Shown: positions 19,090 through 30,885, counted from the stretch's first letter. The stretch is 64,000 bases of DNA from Nilaparvata lugens (GCF_014356525.2 NC_052511.1:7500559-7564558), one strand, 5' to 3'. The notes: a model not told the origin generated them from the letters alone. Numbers and translations: made by a program.

Positions 19090-19440
19090 AAGTGGAAATT
19101 GGACTTTTTGAAGTGAAAATTGAAATCTAACCTCATTCTTTTTTGAAATTTTTATTTGTAAAAATTTGGGAGAAAACAGTTTTGTGCTATGCCTGTTGTC
19201 TTCTCCCAATCATATTGTAATTAAGATTTGTGATAAATAATTTTACAAGGTACTTTATATAGAATATGTAAACAAAAATTTCAAATTGAACCATATTATG
19301 AATATTTGATTCCAACTTATAAAGGATAACTCACTTTTTGGACATACTGCTAACAAAATTTGAAAAAGTAAACGTTTTGGGCTAGGCCTGTTGATCTTTT
19401 TGTGATTATGTACATTATTTTATTATCATGGAATATATAA
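19090..19440 (+). mobile_element. LINE-like 3' ends, two tandem remnants
   Basis: Two copies of a tail motif (ACAGTTTTGTGCTATGCCTGTT at ~19176 and AACGTTTTGGGCTAGGCCTG at ~19370) each lie shortly before AT-rich sequence. Related tails occur at 21340-21505 and 57840-58022 (plus) and 53125-53222 and 58265-58350 (minus); the best of them ends in (AATA)n. They read as truncated 3' ends of one retroelement family. Confidence 0.55.
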
Positions 19441-19619
19441 ACAATTTGTTATTTTATACAATTTTTAACAATTTACATTTAATATGAAGAGGTATTTCAT
19501 ATTTATAAGCGTGGCAAATCATGAAACATGAATTCATCGTCTTAAATCATGGAATTTTTTTCTTGCAAATGATGCCCACATGAGGTTTTTTCTTGTGAGT
19601 GGGTAATGAGAAGTGCGTT

Positions 19620-19985
19620 GGTAAATTGATGAGATGATCAAACGTCCATGCAATCGGCGGGATTCGAACCCACGAACCAGGCGGAGCTAACAGACCGAAG
19701 TTTGCAGACGCTCCTTAGAACAACTTCCCAACTTCCCTTAGCATGCAAAAAATGATTTTTTTCTCTTCCTCCTATCAAATTTGTTAATTTTGTTTCTTTG
19801 TAATGTACGATTCTATAATTTACTATGTATACTTATATAGGCACCTACTGAAAAACCTTCGGGTTTAGTGGGACCTCCAATGTAAATATTTTGTTCAATA
19901 AAACTTTATTGATTGATTGATTGACGTAGTTGAAGAAACAGACGCTCCTTACCACTAGACCAACCAGAAATACCAACTAGACCGA
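19620..19985 (-). mobile_element. tRNA-derived SINE, interrupted
   Basis: On minus, TGGTCTAGTGGTAAGGAGCG (19966-19947) is a good pol III A box, and GTGGGTTCGAATCCC (19669-19655) is a perfect B box. Between them lie 221 bases with an AATAAA and a (TTGA)n tail (19718-19938), flanked by the identical 13-mer CAGACGCTCCTTA at 19705-19717 and 19939-19951. The simplest reading is a SINE split by a retroelement with a 13-bp target duplication. Alternatively, two overlapping SINE heads: the inner copy TTCTAAGGAGCG also resembles a deleted A box. It is not a functional tRNA gene: the A-B spacing and stems do not fold into a cloverleaf. Confidence 0.6.
19718..19938 (+). mobile_element. Short retroelement tail nested in the SINE
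   Basis: 221 bp ending with AATAAAACTTTATTGATTGA and further TTGA units, bounded by 13-bp direct repeats. AATAAA plus a short-repeat tail fits a 5'-truncated LINE insertion. No coding sequence remains. Confidence 0.5.
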
Positions 19986-20879
19986 AAGAAATTTCTTTTT
20001 TCTAGAAGAAAATCTGTCCATGACAGGGAAATTTGAAAGCGAAATGCAGTCTTCACTACAGTAGTATGCACTTATACAAAATACAATGCACTGTCTCCAA
20101 AATTAACTGTCATCTTTTTTCATACTGCTGTCCTCAAAATGAATAGGACACGTAGTCAGCCAAACAGCTGAATGGAAAAGGAAAGAAACTTCCGAACCAG
20201 TAAAGCCAACGACAAGAAAGAAGAAAGTAATGGAACAATGATCTTTCAGTTTTCCTTTAATGGAGAGAAGGTACTGCATCTAGATGCATCTAGGAGTGCG
20301 ACGCGGAAAACTGTACGGCACTCAGTAGAGATGTGGTCAAGAGGTACCGGTAATTACTGTTCCTACTGTGCTCAATTTGCTGGCTGGAATGTTGAAAATA
20401 ATTGCAACAGCCTTTAAATCGCTGAAACAATCCAGGAATGGGAAGTGCAGAATACTGTTATGAGATTTCATTTTGTAAGAATATTCTGGTAGAAGAGAAG
20501 ACTCTTTTTCAACTCATGTGGCCAATAGATTGAAAAATTCATTCGTTTTTTCTGTCCAATGAAAATTAATTAATAACAGATTACGTTGAGCGTCCTACAT
20601 CCTATATTATCCTCTAAGAGAGAGCCGAATGCATTCTAACTTCACCCTAATCAGGTCATGGGTATAATCAGTTAACTATCGAAAAATTCTCATATGATTC
20701 ACACATTCATGAATCTAATCTAGACAATCATAATCATAGATTCTAGTTAATCATAATTTGGATAATCATAGACAAAACCTATGAGAATGGATTCCAATTT
20801 CATAACAATTCCACTCAATTCAGAAATTCACAGTATATCCTATTATATTAAGCGAACAATTTCTGTATATCTGTTATAT
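19986..20879. other. No supported gene
   Basis: An 81-codon plus frame (20172-20417) has unremarkable composition and no start or splice context worth calling. The rest is AT-rich, without recognised repeats. Confidence 0.35.
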
Positions 20880-21533
20880 TTTTATAAGAATTCGGTTATC
20901 GGGTTATTTATGTTAAACGGATCTCGAAAACGGCTCTAAAGATTTTCACGAAATTTGGAACATAGTAGGTTTATGATATAAAAATTCGATAGCACTATGT
21001 CTTATCTCTGGAAAAACTCGCTGAAGGACATTAAAAGGATAATTCATCCTTGGAAGAACAGATGTCTGTATAATTTCGTCGTCTGTCGATAACAGAAGAT
21101 GCGTGTGCCTGTGTGGGAGATCAGCTGTGTAATAATTCAATCAGCTTACCGTATCTCGCGAGAAATATTATCTAGAAATTCTATCAAGATAATCTGATTT
21201 GGTGACATGACATGACATGGTTTTTATCATTATATTCAAAGTTAATCATTATTTTACAGTTTTAAGTGATTATTGAGTGTTATTTTGTTATTCAATTTGG
21301 TTTGTAAACAATCTAAATTAGAACATTTCTGTTTTTAAATATTTTGACTGAAAATTGGACCTGAATTCAAGTGTATGAAACATAACCTACTTTTTGGACC
21401 ATTTATAGTGTATAAATAAAAATTCGGGGAAGAAACAGTTTTGGGCTGTGCCTGTTTGCCCTTCCACAATCATTTTGAAAAATTGTGTTTTGTTTATCAA
21501 TAAATAAATAACGAGCGAAGCTCGGTGCCCCAA
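20880..21533 (-). mobile_element. GGGGACCGAGC-family repeat, copy 3 (minus), with LINE tail inside
   Basis: The minus strand carries GGGGCACCGAGCTTCGCTCG (21531 downward). At 21080-20885 lie the blocks AAGGATGAATTATCC, CCTTCAGCGAG and GAGCCGTTTTCGAGATCCG shared with the copies at 16279 and 24434. The part 21340-21505 is a plus-strand LINE-like tail, so the copy is mosaic or was invaded. Confidence 0.6.
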
Positions 21534-23107
21534 TATTTACTATGATATCTTTAGTGATCTCTATCAGTCGATCCAATTATCTATATTTCTAAAAAAAAAC
21601 TATAATAGAGTACTCAAAAGCCAGTTCACGGAAATTGATAGAATTTAAATTATTGTAGATTGCATCACAGATACAACCATATGATACAATCTGATACAAT
21701 CTATCCGTATCACACAGTCTATCATGCTTGTCTGTGGAGTCATATAGTTTTCGTGGATAATAAAATTCCAATACATTTTTCATAGGTTTTATGAATCTAC
21801 AGTTTTTTTATACAACACTTCATGTTGTATGATAGCATTCAAACTTACAACTACAATTCTACTTTTTCCATAGGTTTTTTAAATCTACAGTCGGTTTCCT
21901 GATACATTTAGAGCTTATCTTCCAGCTAAATCGACAAAGTCCACTGTTCGAACGAAAATCAATTTCGAACACTTTTCCCGTTGGGTGGTTGAATCAATAT
22001 CATAGAGTCCATTAAACTTGTAATATCACGCCTCCTGCCTGGTAAATGTTCACGCCTGATTTCACGGCCAGATGCAACAAAGATAGTCATCTCAGACTCC
22101 ATAAAAACGTTTTCAATAAAAATATAATCCAAAACGAAGTTATGAAGAGGCAAAAGAATATGAATAGGAGACGGTGATAGGCGGATTGGGGAGATAGACA
22201 GGGATGGAGAAACAGAGAATAATAAGAGATAGACAGAGATGAAGAAACAGAGATTGATAGTGATGAAAAAACAGAGAATAATAAGAGCAAGAATATTTGA
22301 GGAGGAGAGAAGGATAGTGAAATGAGACGGTTATCAGAAAAGTGAAGGTTGATTGTTTTTTGTTTCACCAACACTTTTATGAAAGCCGACCATGTTATTA
22401 TATTCGGTAAAAGTGTGGATAAAAACACCACAAGTCGAGTCTCCACACAATAGAATCAAGCATGACGTCCAATAGATGAGATGTTCTTCAAATTATTCAT
22501 TGACCAGAATAGCTTATCTTTCTGGATTGAATCATGGTTTTGTATATGAATGAGTGTTTTTTTGAAGTCCAGAGAGATTAGGATTAGCTTATTAATAAAC
22601 AATGGAGTCTTATTATCTTAAGCAATATGAATCAATGGATCTTATCGGAGAAGCAGATTGTGAGCCTAATACTGTACTACTTACTTTCAAAAGTGAGAAA
22701 ATATAGAAAATTTATAAAATGTTATCAAATTGATATGGTAAATCTCACCTGTATCATTGATGAATGAGAAAATACATTGTTTCACTCTCACCTGAAAAAG
22801 AAGATAATCAATGGTTAAATAAGGCATTAACTTGTAATATCATCAATATAACGAGTAGTTGATAACTTGAAAAATACAACATAAGGATATCAAGTCATCA
22901 AGATTAGGCAGTGTTTTCAATAGTTTAGCTTCTTTATTATTTCCTACGTATACAGATTTAATGCCTAGTGAGATCGGAATAAAATTATTGTAAATAATAT
23001 CACAAAACAGTATTTATTAGGATTGAAATATTTTATAATTATTAGAATATTGTACTATTGAAAATTGAGAAGAGACTACGCCATGTAATATAATGAAGAA
23101 GTCTTCC
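21534..23107. other. Gene-poor interval with a short GA-rich minisatellite
   Basis: At 22189-22290 a ~37-bp unit (AGATAGACAG.GATG.AGAAACAGA) repeats about three times. Minus-strand frames across it (64 and 119 codons) derive from this low complexity. The remaining sequence shows no recognised family. Confidence 0.4.
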
Positions 23108-23268
23108 ACCCGGCTGCACAAAAGTCTGTTAACATGTCAACTTAATCAAGATTAAATGCCACGAGAACCAATCAGAGAAGCCTTCTTCTCAGAAAAACTG
23201 TCTCTAATTGGTTCTCATGGAATTTAATCATTATTGAGATTTAACAGACTTTTGTGCAACCAGGCCTT
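23108..23268. mobile_element. GGTTGCACAAAAG MITE, copy 2
   Basis: A nearly complete foldback: CTGCACAAAAGTCTGTTAA and AGAACCAATCAGAGA on the left are mirrored by TTAACAGACTTTTGTGCAAC and AATTGGTTCTCATGG on the right. No coding capacity. Confidence 0.8.
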
Positions 23269-23363
23269 CCTATTTACTTTCTTATACCATCATTGATAAT
23301 CTGATTTATTCAGATGAACTCCCTGAATCTCTTACATTCCTAGAGCAACCAGATCAACACATA

Positions 23364-23542
23364 AGCCCCGCAGACACTCATCGATGTTTGTTCGTACAGT
23401 ATTTTGCCGTCCTTATAAATTAGATTAGATTAAACAGATGATTTCAAACAGATGATGTTTGTCAAGTTCTGTTTAATCTGATAGAATTCATAAGGACGGC
23501 AAAATATCGTACGAACAAAAATCGATGTGTGTGTGGGGGGCT
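23364..23542. mobile_element. AGCCCC foldback MITE
   Basis: The left end AGCCCCGCAGACACTCATCG and its interior TTTGTTCGTAC.GTATTTTGCC are mirrored on the right, ending GTGTGGGGGGCT. The core CCTTATA.ATT..ATTAGAT resembles the ACACCAAAGTT MITEs at 25841 and 42157, so these families may share a core. Non-coding. Confidence 0.75.
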
Positions 23543-24016
23543 TTACATGATCAATGATATCACGGTCTAGCGATATTTTATTTTATTTATTATTTACAAA
23601 GGCGACTTTGTAGAAGTATTTTAAGCCTAGGTGATGATGATGGGATGAATGATAATACAATGAAGGTAGAAATATGAATGAATACAAATTATAGGTTCCA
23701 CTTGAATTGATTTGAGTCCATTCCACATCGATACCAAATTGTATGGAATATGATAATATGATATTACCATATTAATATATCGATATTGAAACCAGAAGTA
23801 ATCAACTCAAAAATTTAACATTTCCTGTCCTTCCCATTCAAAGTCACCAGTCTCATAGATCACTGATTTTGAGCCTATTAACCTTCAGCGCATCATCCCA
23901 CTCTTCATTGTAATAGTTCAACAGGTCTTCACCACTCTCCCACGCTCAATCAAACTGCAGTTAACCAACTAAATTACTGCCTCACTTACATAATACTGTT
24001 ACGACGTATATATAGG

Positions 24017-24101
24017 TATAAAAGAGGTAAATAAGGCACGAGGTCTAACCTCAGCGCAGAACGTCAAGTGCAAAAGGAAACGCGTCCATCTTTTATTACG
24101 T
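24017..24101 (+). promoter_or_regulatory. Candidate TATA promoter and first exon
   Basis: A consensus TATAAAAG at 24017-24024 is followed by a TCAGC initiator-like site with the putative start A at 24053, 36 bp downstream and a little long. A CpG-containing stretch follows, then TTAC|GTAAGT, a strong splice donor with GT at 24100-24101. The would-be exon of ~47 nt has no ATG, so it would be 5' untranslated. No repeat family is recognised over 23,880-24,430. No downstream exon can be identified, so this is inference from core motifs only. Confidence 0.3.
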
Positions 24102-24433
24102 AAGTGCGGATCTTTGCGATGCGGAAGTGATAAAACTGCTGGAACACGCTAGAACAATGTATAAGTAAAAGGATATATATACATAGGTATGTGCTGCATG
24201 AGTTTCATGTATGTAAATGGCTGAATTACGGTATATAGACGGCCTTCGTTGAGTGCATTTGTAGTACATCATCATTTGGTCTGAATACTCAACGCTTGAC
24301 GAGGTATATTATGGTGCCATTGTGTTGCCAGATTGTTAACTAACACCTCACTGTGATGTGGAGATAGCAGGTTATGTCAGAATTCTGTTGCACAGTATAT
24401 ATGAATCATACTGTACTGTTTATGATAAATATC

Positions 24434-25019
24434 GGGGGGACCGAGCTTCGCTCTGGAGTACAAAAGCATAGAAAATTTATTACGAAAGACGAAATTATAA
24501 TACATTTGTAGTCTATAAGTCGATAAGTCGATAATGTCGATTAATTTCTTGCCTGATACCTAAAGGTGCGTACAGATTTACGCACCGCGAACACGAGCAA
24601 TTCACTTTTCATCAGCTGATGCCGAGCTTTTTATATCTGCATGTTTCTGTACAAATACAGATATAATCAGCTGATGAAAAGTGAATTGCTCGAGTTCGCG
24701 GCGCGTAAATCTGTACGCACCTTTATATTTCTCGTGAGATCAGCGGATTGAATGCAATAGTTCAACAACTGAACATAATTCTGTCTCGCTGTCCCACACA
24801 CGCACTCGCTCACTCACTTCCATTTAGTTTTTCCAAGGATGAATATTATCCTTCTAATGTCCTTCAGCGAGGTTTCCCAGGGATGAGACCTAGTGCAATC
24901 GAATTTTTATAATCATAAACCGTCTTTGCTTCAAATTTCGCGAAAATCGTTAGAGTCGTTTTCGAGATCCGGTGACATATAAACATAAAAACATATATAT
25001 AAACAGAAATTGCTCGTTA
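24434..25019 (+). mobile_element. GGGGACCGAGC-family repeat, copy 2
   Basis: Starts GGGGGACCGAGCTTCGCTCT and ends AGAAATTGCTCGTTA, directly abutting a GACCGAG-family repeat at 25020. It contains the foldback MITE of 24563-24723. The organisation otherwise follows 16279-17153 without the octamer array. Confidence 0.75.
24563..24723. mobile_element. AAGGTGCGTACAGA foldback MITE, copy 1
   Basis: Ends AAGGTGCGTACAGATTTACG and CGTAAATCTGTACGCACCTT form a ~60-bp stem, including GTGAATTGCTCG and CATCAGCTGATG segments. TA on both sides fits a Tc1/mariner-like TA duplication. Diverged copies are at 58912-59094 and a half copy at 60741-60842. Confidence 0.85.
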
Positions 25020-25659
25020 TTGACCGAGAGGTCTAAGATTCAAATCGACGGTTGGCATTTCTCTTAATGTTTAAATGTTTAAATGTCTATATGTTGCGCA
25101 TTTACGGCGAAACGCGGTAATAGATTTTCATTAAATTTGACAGTATGTTCCTTTTTCAATTGTGCGTCGACGTATATACAAGGTTTTTGGAAATTTTGCA
25201 TTTCAAGGATAATATAAAAGGAAAAATGAACCTCCTTCATACACCAATATTAGAGTAAAAATCAGACTATAGAATTATTCATCATAAATTAGCTGTCTAG
25301 TGGACTATAATACTACCCGTTCAAAAACATCAAACATCTTGGAAATGTATCTTTCCATTAACGTTAGTAGACAGTTGACTATAATAAATTCTACCCGTTC
25401 AAAAACATCGAAAATCTTGAAAATTGTATCTTTCCATTAAAGTTGTAGACAGTTGCAGCCAGACCTGATAACAGCGCTCACACTCACATTCCGGGACGAC
25501 ACGTCACGGTACGATATAGGACAGAAAGCTCTATGTTTATTTAGGATTTTTTCTAGACATTTTTAATTGATAAATTATTTATTAATTTTTGAGAAAACAT
25601 AACAACAGGTCAATGTAACTCACTGAGCGCGAGGTCTACTGTTCACAGAACTACTAGTA
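25020..25659 (+). repeat. GACCGAG-family repeat, copy 3
   Basis: Starts TTGACCGAG with a small deletion of GAAGTG and ends ACAGAACTACTAGT. It is the long subfamily like copy 1, with an internal local duplication of CTACCCGTTCAAAAACATC (25314, 25388) and a CpG-rich stretch at ~25480-25515. Non-coding. Confidence 0.8.
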
Positions 25660-25840
25660 GTATAGGATAGGTACTGGGAATAGGAAGGGGAATCGTTTCC
25701 AGTGGGGTTGTGGGTTCAGTTGAAGAGGGGAAAGTAGAATTCTACTCATTTAATTAATGTACTATTTAAATTAATGTATTTTTCTTAAAAGAAGAATACA
25801 CTTGACACACGTAACACACTCAAAACTACAGAGGAGTGTG

Positions 25841-26065
25841 AAGCTGCATTTACACCAAAGTTGTCAACAAAATGTTTATTTTCCGTCCTTATAGATTCTA
25901 TTTTATTGAACATAACTTACCATACACATTATGTTTATTTGTGTTTGTCAAGTTCCATTCAATCTAATAGAATATAAACTATCGTTGATGGTTGAAAAGT
26001 TTCATTCAATCTATAAGGACGAAAAAATGAGCATTTTGTTGATAACTTTGGTGTAAACGGAGCTT
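25841..26065. mobile_element. ACACCAAAGTT foldback MITE, copy 1
   Basis: Left end AAGCTGCATTTACACCAAAG and right end TTTGGTGTAAACGGAGCTT are inverted. The stem continues through TCAACAAAATGTT and CGTCCTTATAGATT. The loop holds CATTCAATCTAATAGAAT. The second copy is at 42157-42344. Confidence 0.8.
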
Positions 26066-26720
26066 AATAATATTGAATATTATTATCTCTTTTAATGACG
26101 TGTAAATCAAGTCACTAAATCATGTGTAAATCATTAATAATAGTTCAACTCTAACAACCAATAAAAGTCATCCTGATGAACAAGTGCATCTCCTAATGAA
26201 CAAGAAAATACTCATCAATCTTTGTTTATAGCTTTTGCATTTCTCACATTCCTCGATATAGTGGGATGAATACCGTAAAGTTTAAGCCTGAATTTTCACA
26301 TGAGAATTTAATACAATAATGTCTCTATGAGCTGATCGCTATAATATTTGTACTAACAATAGAAATAAAAATAAAAATCCAAGTTCCTTTTTTTTAATTG
26401 TTTACTCACAAATGTTTGGCTATATGATGCTATTATGAAGTCAACAATATACTATTGTACTAACAATATATGTCCCGTAAAAATAGCTTGTACGTCTTCT
26501 TAAAATAGAATCATCAAGATGCAATTATTACAGTGAAGAGTTTTAAAGGTTTTATAATTACATGTAGAATAATCCAAGATATCAATAGTAATTGTTTTCT
26601 TTATAACAAATTGACAAAGGAGCTGATGTTTGAGAACTGATGTGTCTTTCCAAAATTTAATAAAAAACGACTTGATATTGTCAAAACCAATAACTAAGTG
26701 GAATAATTGGGATAAAATTG
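26066..26720. other. No feature recognised
   Basis: AT-rich sequence without ORFs above 60 codons or visible repeats. Confidence 0.4.
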
Positions 26721-26721
26721 T

Positions 26722-26972
26722 TGGTTGTTACACCATTATCTATATCTAGTGAACTGAAAGCTTGAATATTGAGCAACAGAATATTTAGTGTGGATGAAGC
26801 CCTGTCATTGGTCGAAAGGACATGTCTAATCTCGGCCAATGACAGTAGAGCTCAACCTCCATTGGTCAACAGCTAATGGCCAATCGTAGGGCTTCATTAA
26901 TTATTTTGCTGCTCAATGTTTGAATGTTTGAGCTTGCAATTCACTAAAGATTGATAATTATTATTGTGCAAC
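26722..26972. mobile_element. CAATCTCTAGTGAAC foldback element, copy 1 (complete)
   Basis: The left half (CACCATTATCTATATCTAGT, GAACTGAAAGCTTGAATATT, GAAGCCCT) is mirrored by the right half (GGGCTTCATT, TGCTCAATG, TTGAGCTTGCAATTCACTAA). Inner inverted motifs are CTGTCATTGG and CCAATGACAG. Partial or rearranged copies lie at 28542-28700, 40205-40375, 41150-41325, 46850-47240 and 55940-56070. Confidence 0.75.
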
Positions 26973-28300
26973 CTTTGTAATCTCAAATTCTTTACTAAAT
27001 TCGTGGTCTTGACAAAATCTAATATGCAGATCTACAACAGGATCACCTTCACGAAAACACAGGCTCTACATTTCTGCTGGAATATCTGAAGATTCTAATA
27101 TCTTGACAGAAAATCTAACAATTCATGCATCAACAAAACATGCTGAAATTCATACCAGTCAGGTATTAAAAAGATCCAAACCATTAATATTAAATCAAAT
27201 TGTGGAGAGATTTGATTTTGTCATCCAAGTCAACTTACCAATCTTTGAATTTGTTTTACTACTTACATTACATCTACTCATTTTATCAATCTTCTAATAT
27301 AAAAATATAATTTAGCGGCCATCATCGTGTTTAGCCATCTATGCCATTATGTTTTATTTTTTTGACGTGTCAGTGTTGTCAAAAACTTTTGTGTGAAATT
27401 ATTGTATATTGACGTGATGACCTACCCAGCTCATCTGACTGGCTAATGGTCCTACGAATGGAGATTGATGATTGAATCCATAAATTACAATAATTACTTT
27501 TGTTTCTATCATGGAGACAGAGTTGATGATGTGAGGATAATTTGTAGAGCCTCCTGTTTGTTCATTAAATTGTTATAATTAAGGCCATACATCGATACCT
27601 GAGTCGAAGAAAATCATTAGAACGAATTCAAGCTAATTACACGTCCTATGTGACCTGCATCGATGCATCATATGGAAACCAAATGCCTTTCTCACGTACT
27701 ATTAATGGATTCTTTACATAAGTGGTAATACTCCCATTTACTGGTTGCATCATTGGCCCGCCCAGCCACAAGGTAAACTAATAACCGACATCAAGACGAG
27801 ATTTTTCATTTTCTCATTAAACTTTAATCGTTTTATAATTTCCACTTTTCGCTCACAACCTACTAACATTAGAGTGGTATGACGAAGCAATAAAGTGCTT
27901 CTATTTTTTACATGGAACAATCATTACATCAATTATTAGTGCCAGGTAACACTGTGTAAATATCAATTTACTCATCTTGAGACCTTATAGGGTATTATGT
28001 AAGTAGTTTTGAAAAGTTGAGGATCAAAAATGAGGATGAAGACTTCAAATAGTTTATCAATCTATTGGATCATTTGCTATTTCAACATGGTTAACATTTG
28101 AGAGAAGCCCAGGAAAATATTGAATTAGAATTTAAGAATGATTGTTTAAATATACAAGTTTCAAATATGGGCTATGTAAGCAAACAAATACTATTTACAA
28201 TATCAAGGTATATTGAGTAATAATAACATACTAGTGTAGGAGATTTATTCCAATAATAAGCTTATACAAGTTAGTCTCCAAAATGAGATTCGTGAGCGAA
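26973..28300. other. No supported gene
   Basis: A 64-codon plus frame at 27103-27297 is unremarkable. Parts of 27,300-27,800 have more mixed composition, but no start, splice or domain features are evident. Confidence 0.35.
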
Positions 28301-28302
28301 TT

Positions 28303-28378
28303 TCATATTCTTTATAAGACTTCTTTATTTTCATATTCTTTATAAGACTTCTTTATTTTCATATTCTTTATAAAACAT
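28303..28378. repeat. 26-bp tandem triplicate
   Basis: The unit TCATATTCTTTATAAGACTT plus CTTTATT repeats about three times. Confidence 0.85.
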
Positions 28379-28541
28379 TCTAAGTTGTGATAAATAATTT
28401 CATGCCAAATATAAAAACCAAAAATTTGCCACGTCTATGCGATTTGATGAGATCTTCAATAATAATAATAATAATTTCAGTCACTTTTGATGTCCAATTC
28501 ACATCTGAGATGGTTCTCATGACAATATTTGGATTACTTTG

Positions 28542-28700
28542 CCGTGTCTAGTCTCAGCCAATGACAGAGCACAAGAGCTCAACATTCATTGGTCAATAGA
28601 TGATAGCCAATCGTAGGGCGTCACTCCCACTTTAGTATCCCACTGCTCAGTGTTTAAGCTTACAGTTTACTAAAGATTGATGATGATGTAACAATCGAAA
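28542..28700. mobile_element. CAATCTCTAGTGAAC foldback element, right half
   Basis: Contains CAGCCAATGACAG, CATTGGTCAATAG, CCAATCGTAGGGCGTCA and TTTACTAAAGATTGATGATG, matching the right half of 26722-26972. The left half is absent. Confidence 0.65.
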
Positions 28701-28786
28701 CTTGTATCTCATATCGATTTAATAAATTTTAATCTTCAGATGAATGTCCAAAGGGAGAATTCCACTACAAACCCTGTAATACAGGG

Positions 28787-28932
28787 CAAAGAAGAAGAAG
28801 ATGAAGAGGAAAAGGAAGAAGAAGTAGAAGAAAAAGAAAAAGAAGAAGAAGAAAAGGGAGAAGAAGAAGAAGATGATGAAGAAGAAGAAGAAGAAGAAGA
28901 GAAGAAGAAGAAGAAGAAGAAGAAGAAGAAGG
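28787..28932. repeat. (GAA)n microsatellite
   Basis: About 145 bp of GAA/GAT/GGA triplets. The plus-strand frame over it (68 codons) is Glu/Lys only after a few residues and is treated as an artefact. Confidence 0.9.
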
Positions 28933-28946
28933 AGATTATTGGATGA

Positions 28947-29840
28947 CTGGGTTAAGCAATATCATTCAATTCATAAGACACTTCAAGCTTATTATGAGAA
29001 TAATAATTGAAATTCTCCTCCGAACGACACTTTGCCATGGTGGGAAATCGTCAGCAACAAATAATTATTCATTGTTCAAGTTTCTTTTATCAAAATAGAC
29101 CTTATATTGAATGAAGGCCACATTATTCAACTTATCATATTCATGATCTAAATTCTTGAATACCTACAAGAATGATACATGATGTATTCTGAGATGTTTT
29201 CAAGACTGTCCGGTGAGAACATTCAAGTCATCTTGCAGTGAAAGCATTCTGATATCATCATCCAAAACTATCAATTCCAACTAACAGTAGTGAATGAAAG
29301 TTCCATACTGTAAACTCAGATGAAAGTTCCTCATACAAGATGGATGTTCCACTGAGAGTGACAATGATGGTCAGAGAGTGAGACAAGAATAAGTGGGACA
29401 ATATCCAAACATAGTAAAAAAACATAATGTTGTATCACTATATTGTGATACCTTACTATATATTGTGGCATATGTATCCAAACAACCGACATTCTCTCAC
29501 AGTAACTACATGGGTGTCCCTGCAGTTATTAGGTTAGATTTGAAGCTAAGTTCAAAGCCATAAGACAAGGCCAAGGCGATTGTTTCCGACTGTTTTATAA
29601 CCACCGTCATTGCTGACCCAAATTCTGACCACAGAGACATTCGAGGTATCTCTCAAGCCATACAAGTTAATACGATAAACACGTGAGGCTTCTGAGACTT
29701 AACTGGTCTTGAACACAACGTAACAGAAAAAATGAACCAACATCTATCCTATTCTTGTCTTTTAATAAATAATGATGTAGGAACAAGGGAGGTCACGTCA
29801 CAGCAAGCATTGAAAACTCATTTATAAAGATTTTTTTCCA
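28947..29840. other. No gene seen
   Basis: AT-rich interval without ORFs above 60 codons and without recognised repeat families. Confidence 0.4.
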
Positions 29841-29845
29841 TATGT

Positions 29846-30075
29846 GACTTTCAAATCCATAACAGAGCTGATCAAATAACAATATGTTTCAAATGGAATG
29901 GTGATATACATTTTTTTAACCAACCGACAATAGATTTCAATAAATTTGAGTGATACAATCAATGATCAGTAGCCTGAACTAGACTTCTAAATCCATAACT
30001 TATGAGCTAATCAAATATAACAATATGTTTCAAATGGAATGGTTATTTGAGTGATCTTTGTTCAGTAGCCACACC
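29846..30075. repeat. ~135-bp direct duplication
   Basis: AAATCCATAAC...GAGCT.ATCAAAT..AACAATATGTTTCAAATG occurs at ~29850-29900 and ~29987-30040, followed in each by GAGTGAT...GATCAGTAGCC or its TTCAGTAGCC variant. A local, diverged tandem duplication. Confidence 0.65.
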
Positions 30076-30507
30076 CAAATATTTGGATAGCAGCCAGTTT
30101 GTAAATCAGTTATTGACAGAAATTATTTTCAAATTGGACCATAATGACCAGTCATTATTGTAGTCATTGGTTATTGTGGTTGTGTGTTGAAAATAAGTTG
30201 TCATTGAAGAACAAGTAAGGCACTTAGAAATGGGGTATGGAAAATGGCATTGTGTTCTAAAAATTGATTAAATATTCAACCGTGGATTTGACTAATAGCT
30301 GAAGTAATCAATCAAGTAGTTCACTTCAAGAGTTCAGCAAGTAGTATTTTTATTTTAACAGGAACTAACTGTGGGATATAATAATTCTTATTCCTATTCC
30401 ACTGAGTCAGTGCTGATAGTGAATTATTTCACTAATTTATTGTATTATATGTTATTTTTCGAGATGGAAAATGATTGTACTTATACTCGAACATAAAATT
30501 ATTTCTC

Positions 30508-30872
30508 TATAGTAAGGTACACGCTATAATGGCAGTGGAGAAAGATAGGAGAACAACGTTGCCGATCCTCCGTCCTCTCAATGCCTTCTATAGACGGTAG
30601 CTGATACAGGTTTATTGGTGTAATATTAATCGTTCATTCTCTTTTGAAATAATCATTTATATTTTATTAAGCAAGGAATTATATTTCATAATGAATTTTC
30701 ATAATTAAGATGGAAATTTTTGTTAATTATCAATTCTACATTGTTTAAAGACGATCTGGCAACAGAGCGAAGCGAGAAAGAGGTAGCGCTATCCGCTTTG
30801 TTGAATGATAGACAAGGATAGCAATACCATTGCTAATCAAACACTGCCATTATAACATGTTACTCACTATAA
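30508..30872. mobile_element. TATAGTGAGGT...ATAATGGCAGT MITE, copy 1
   Basis: Left end TATAGTAAGGTACACG.TATAATGGCAGT is inverted relative to ACTGCCATTATAACATG...ACTATA on the right. The second copy at 37978-38334 shares the interior segments GTTGCCGAT, TAGCTGATAC.GGT, GATCTGGCAAC and GATAGACAA. Non-coding, ~365 bp. Confidence 0.75.
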
Positions 30873-30885
30873 TTTACGTCCACTC

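Noticed and set aside
19620..19700. Functional tRNA gene on minus
   Set aside because: The B box is perfect, but no closed acceptor, D or anticodon stems can be drawn and the A box is displaced; a SINE head fits better.
22087..22446. 119-codon minus-strand membrane-like protein
   Set aside because: The Ser/Leu/Phe-rich part comes from a GA-rich minisatellite on plus; no other support.
28740..28946. 68-codon Glu/Lys-rich protein
   Set aside because: Produced by the (GAA)n repeat; the few residues before it carry no signal.
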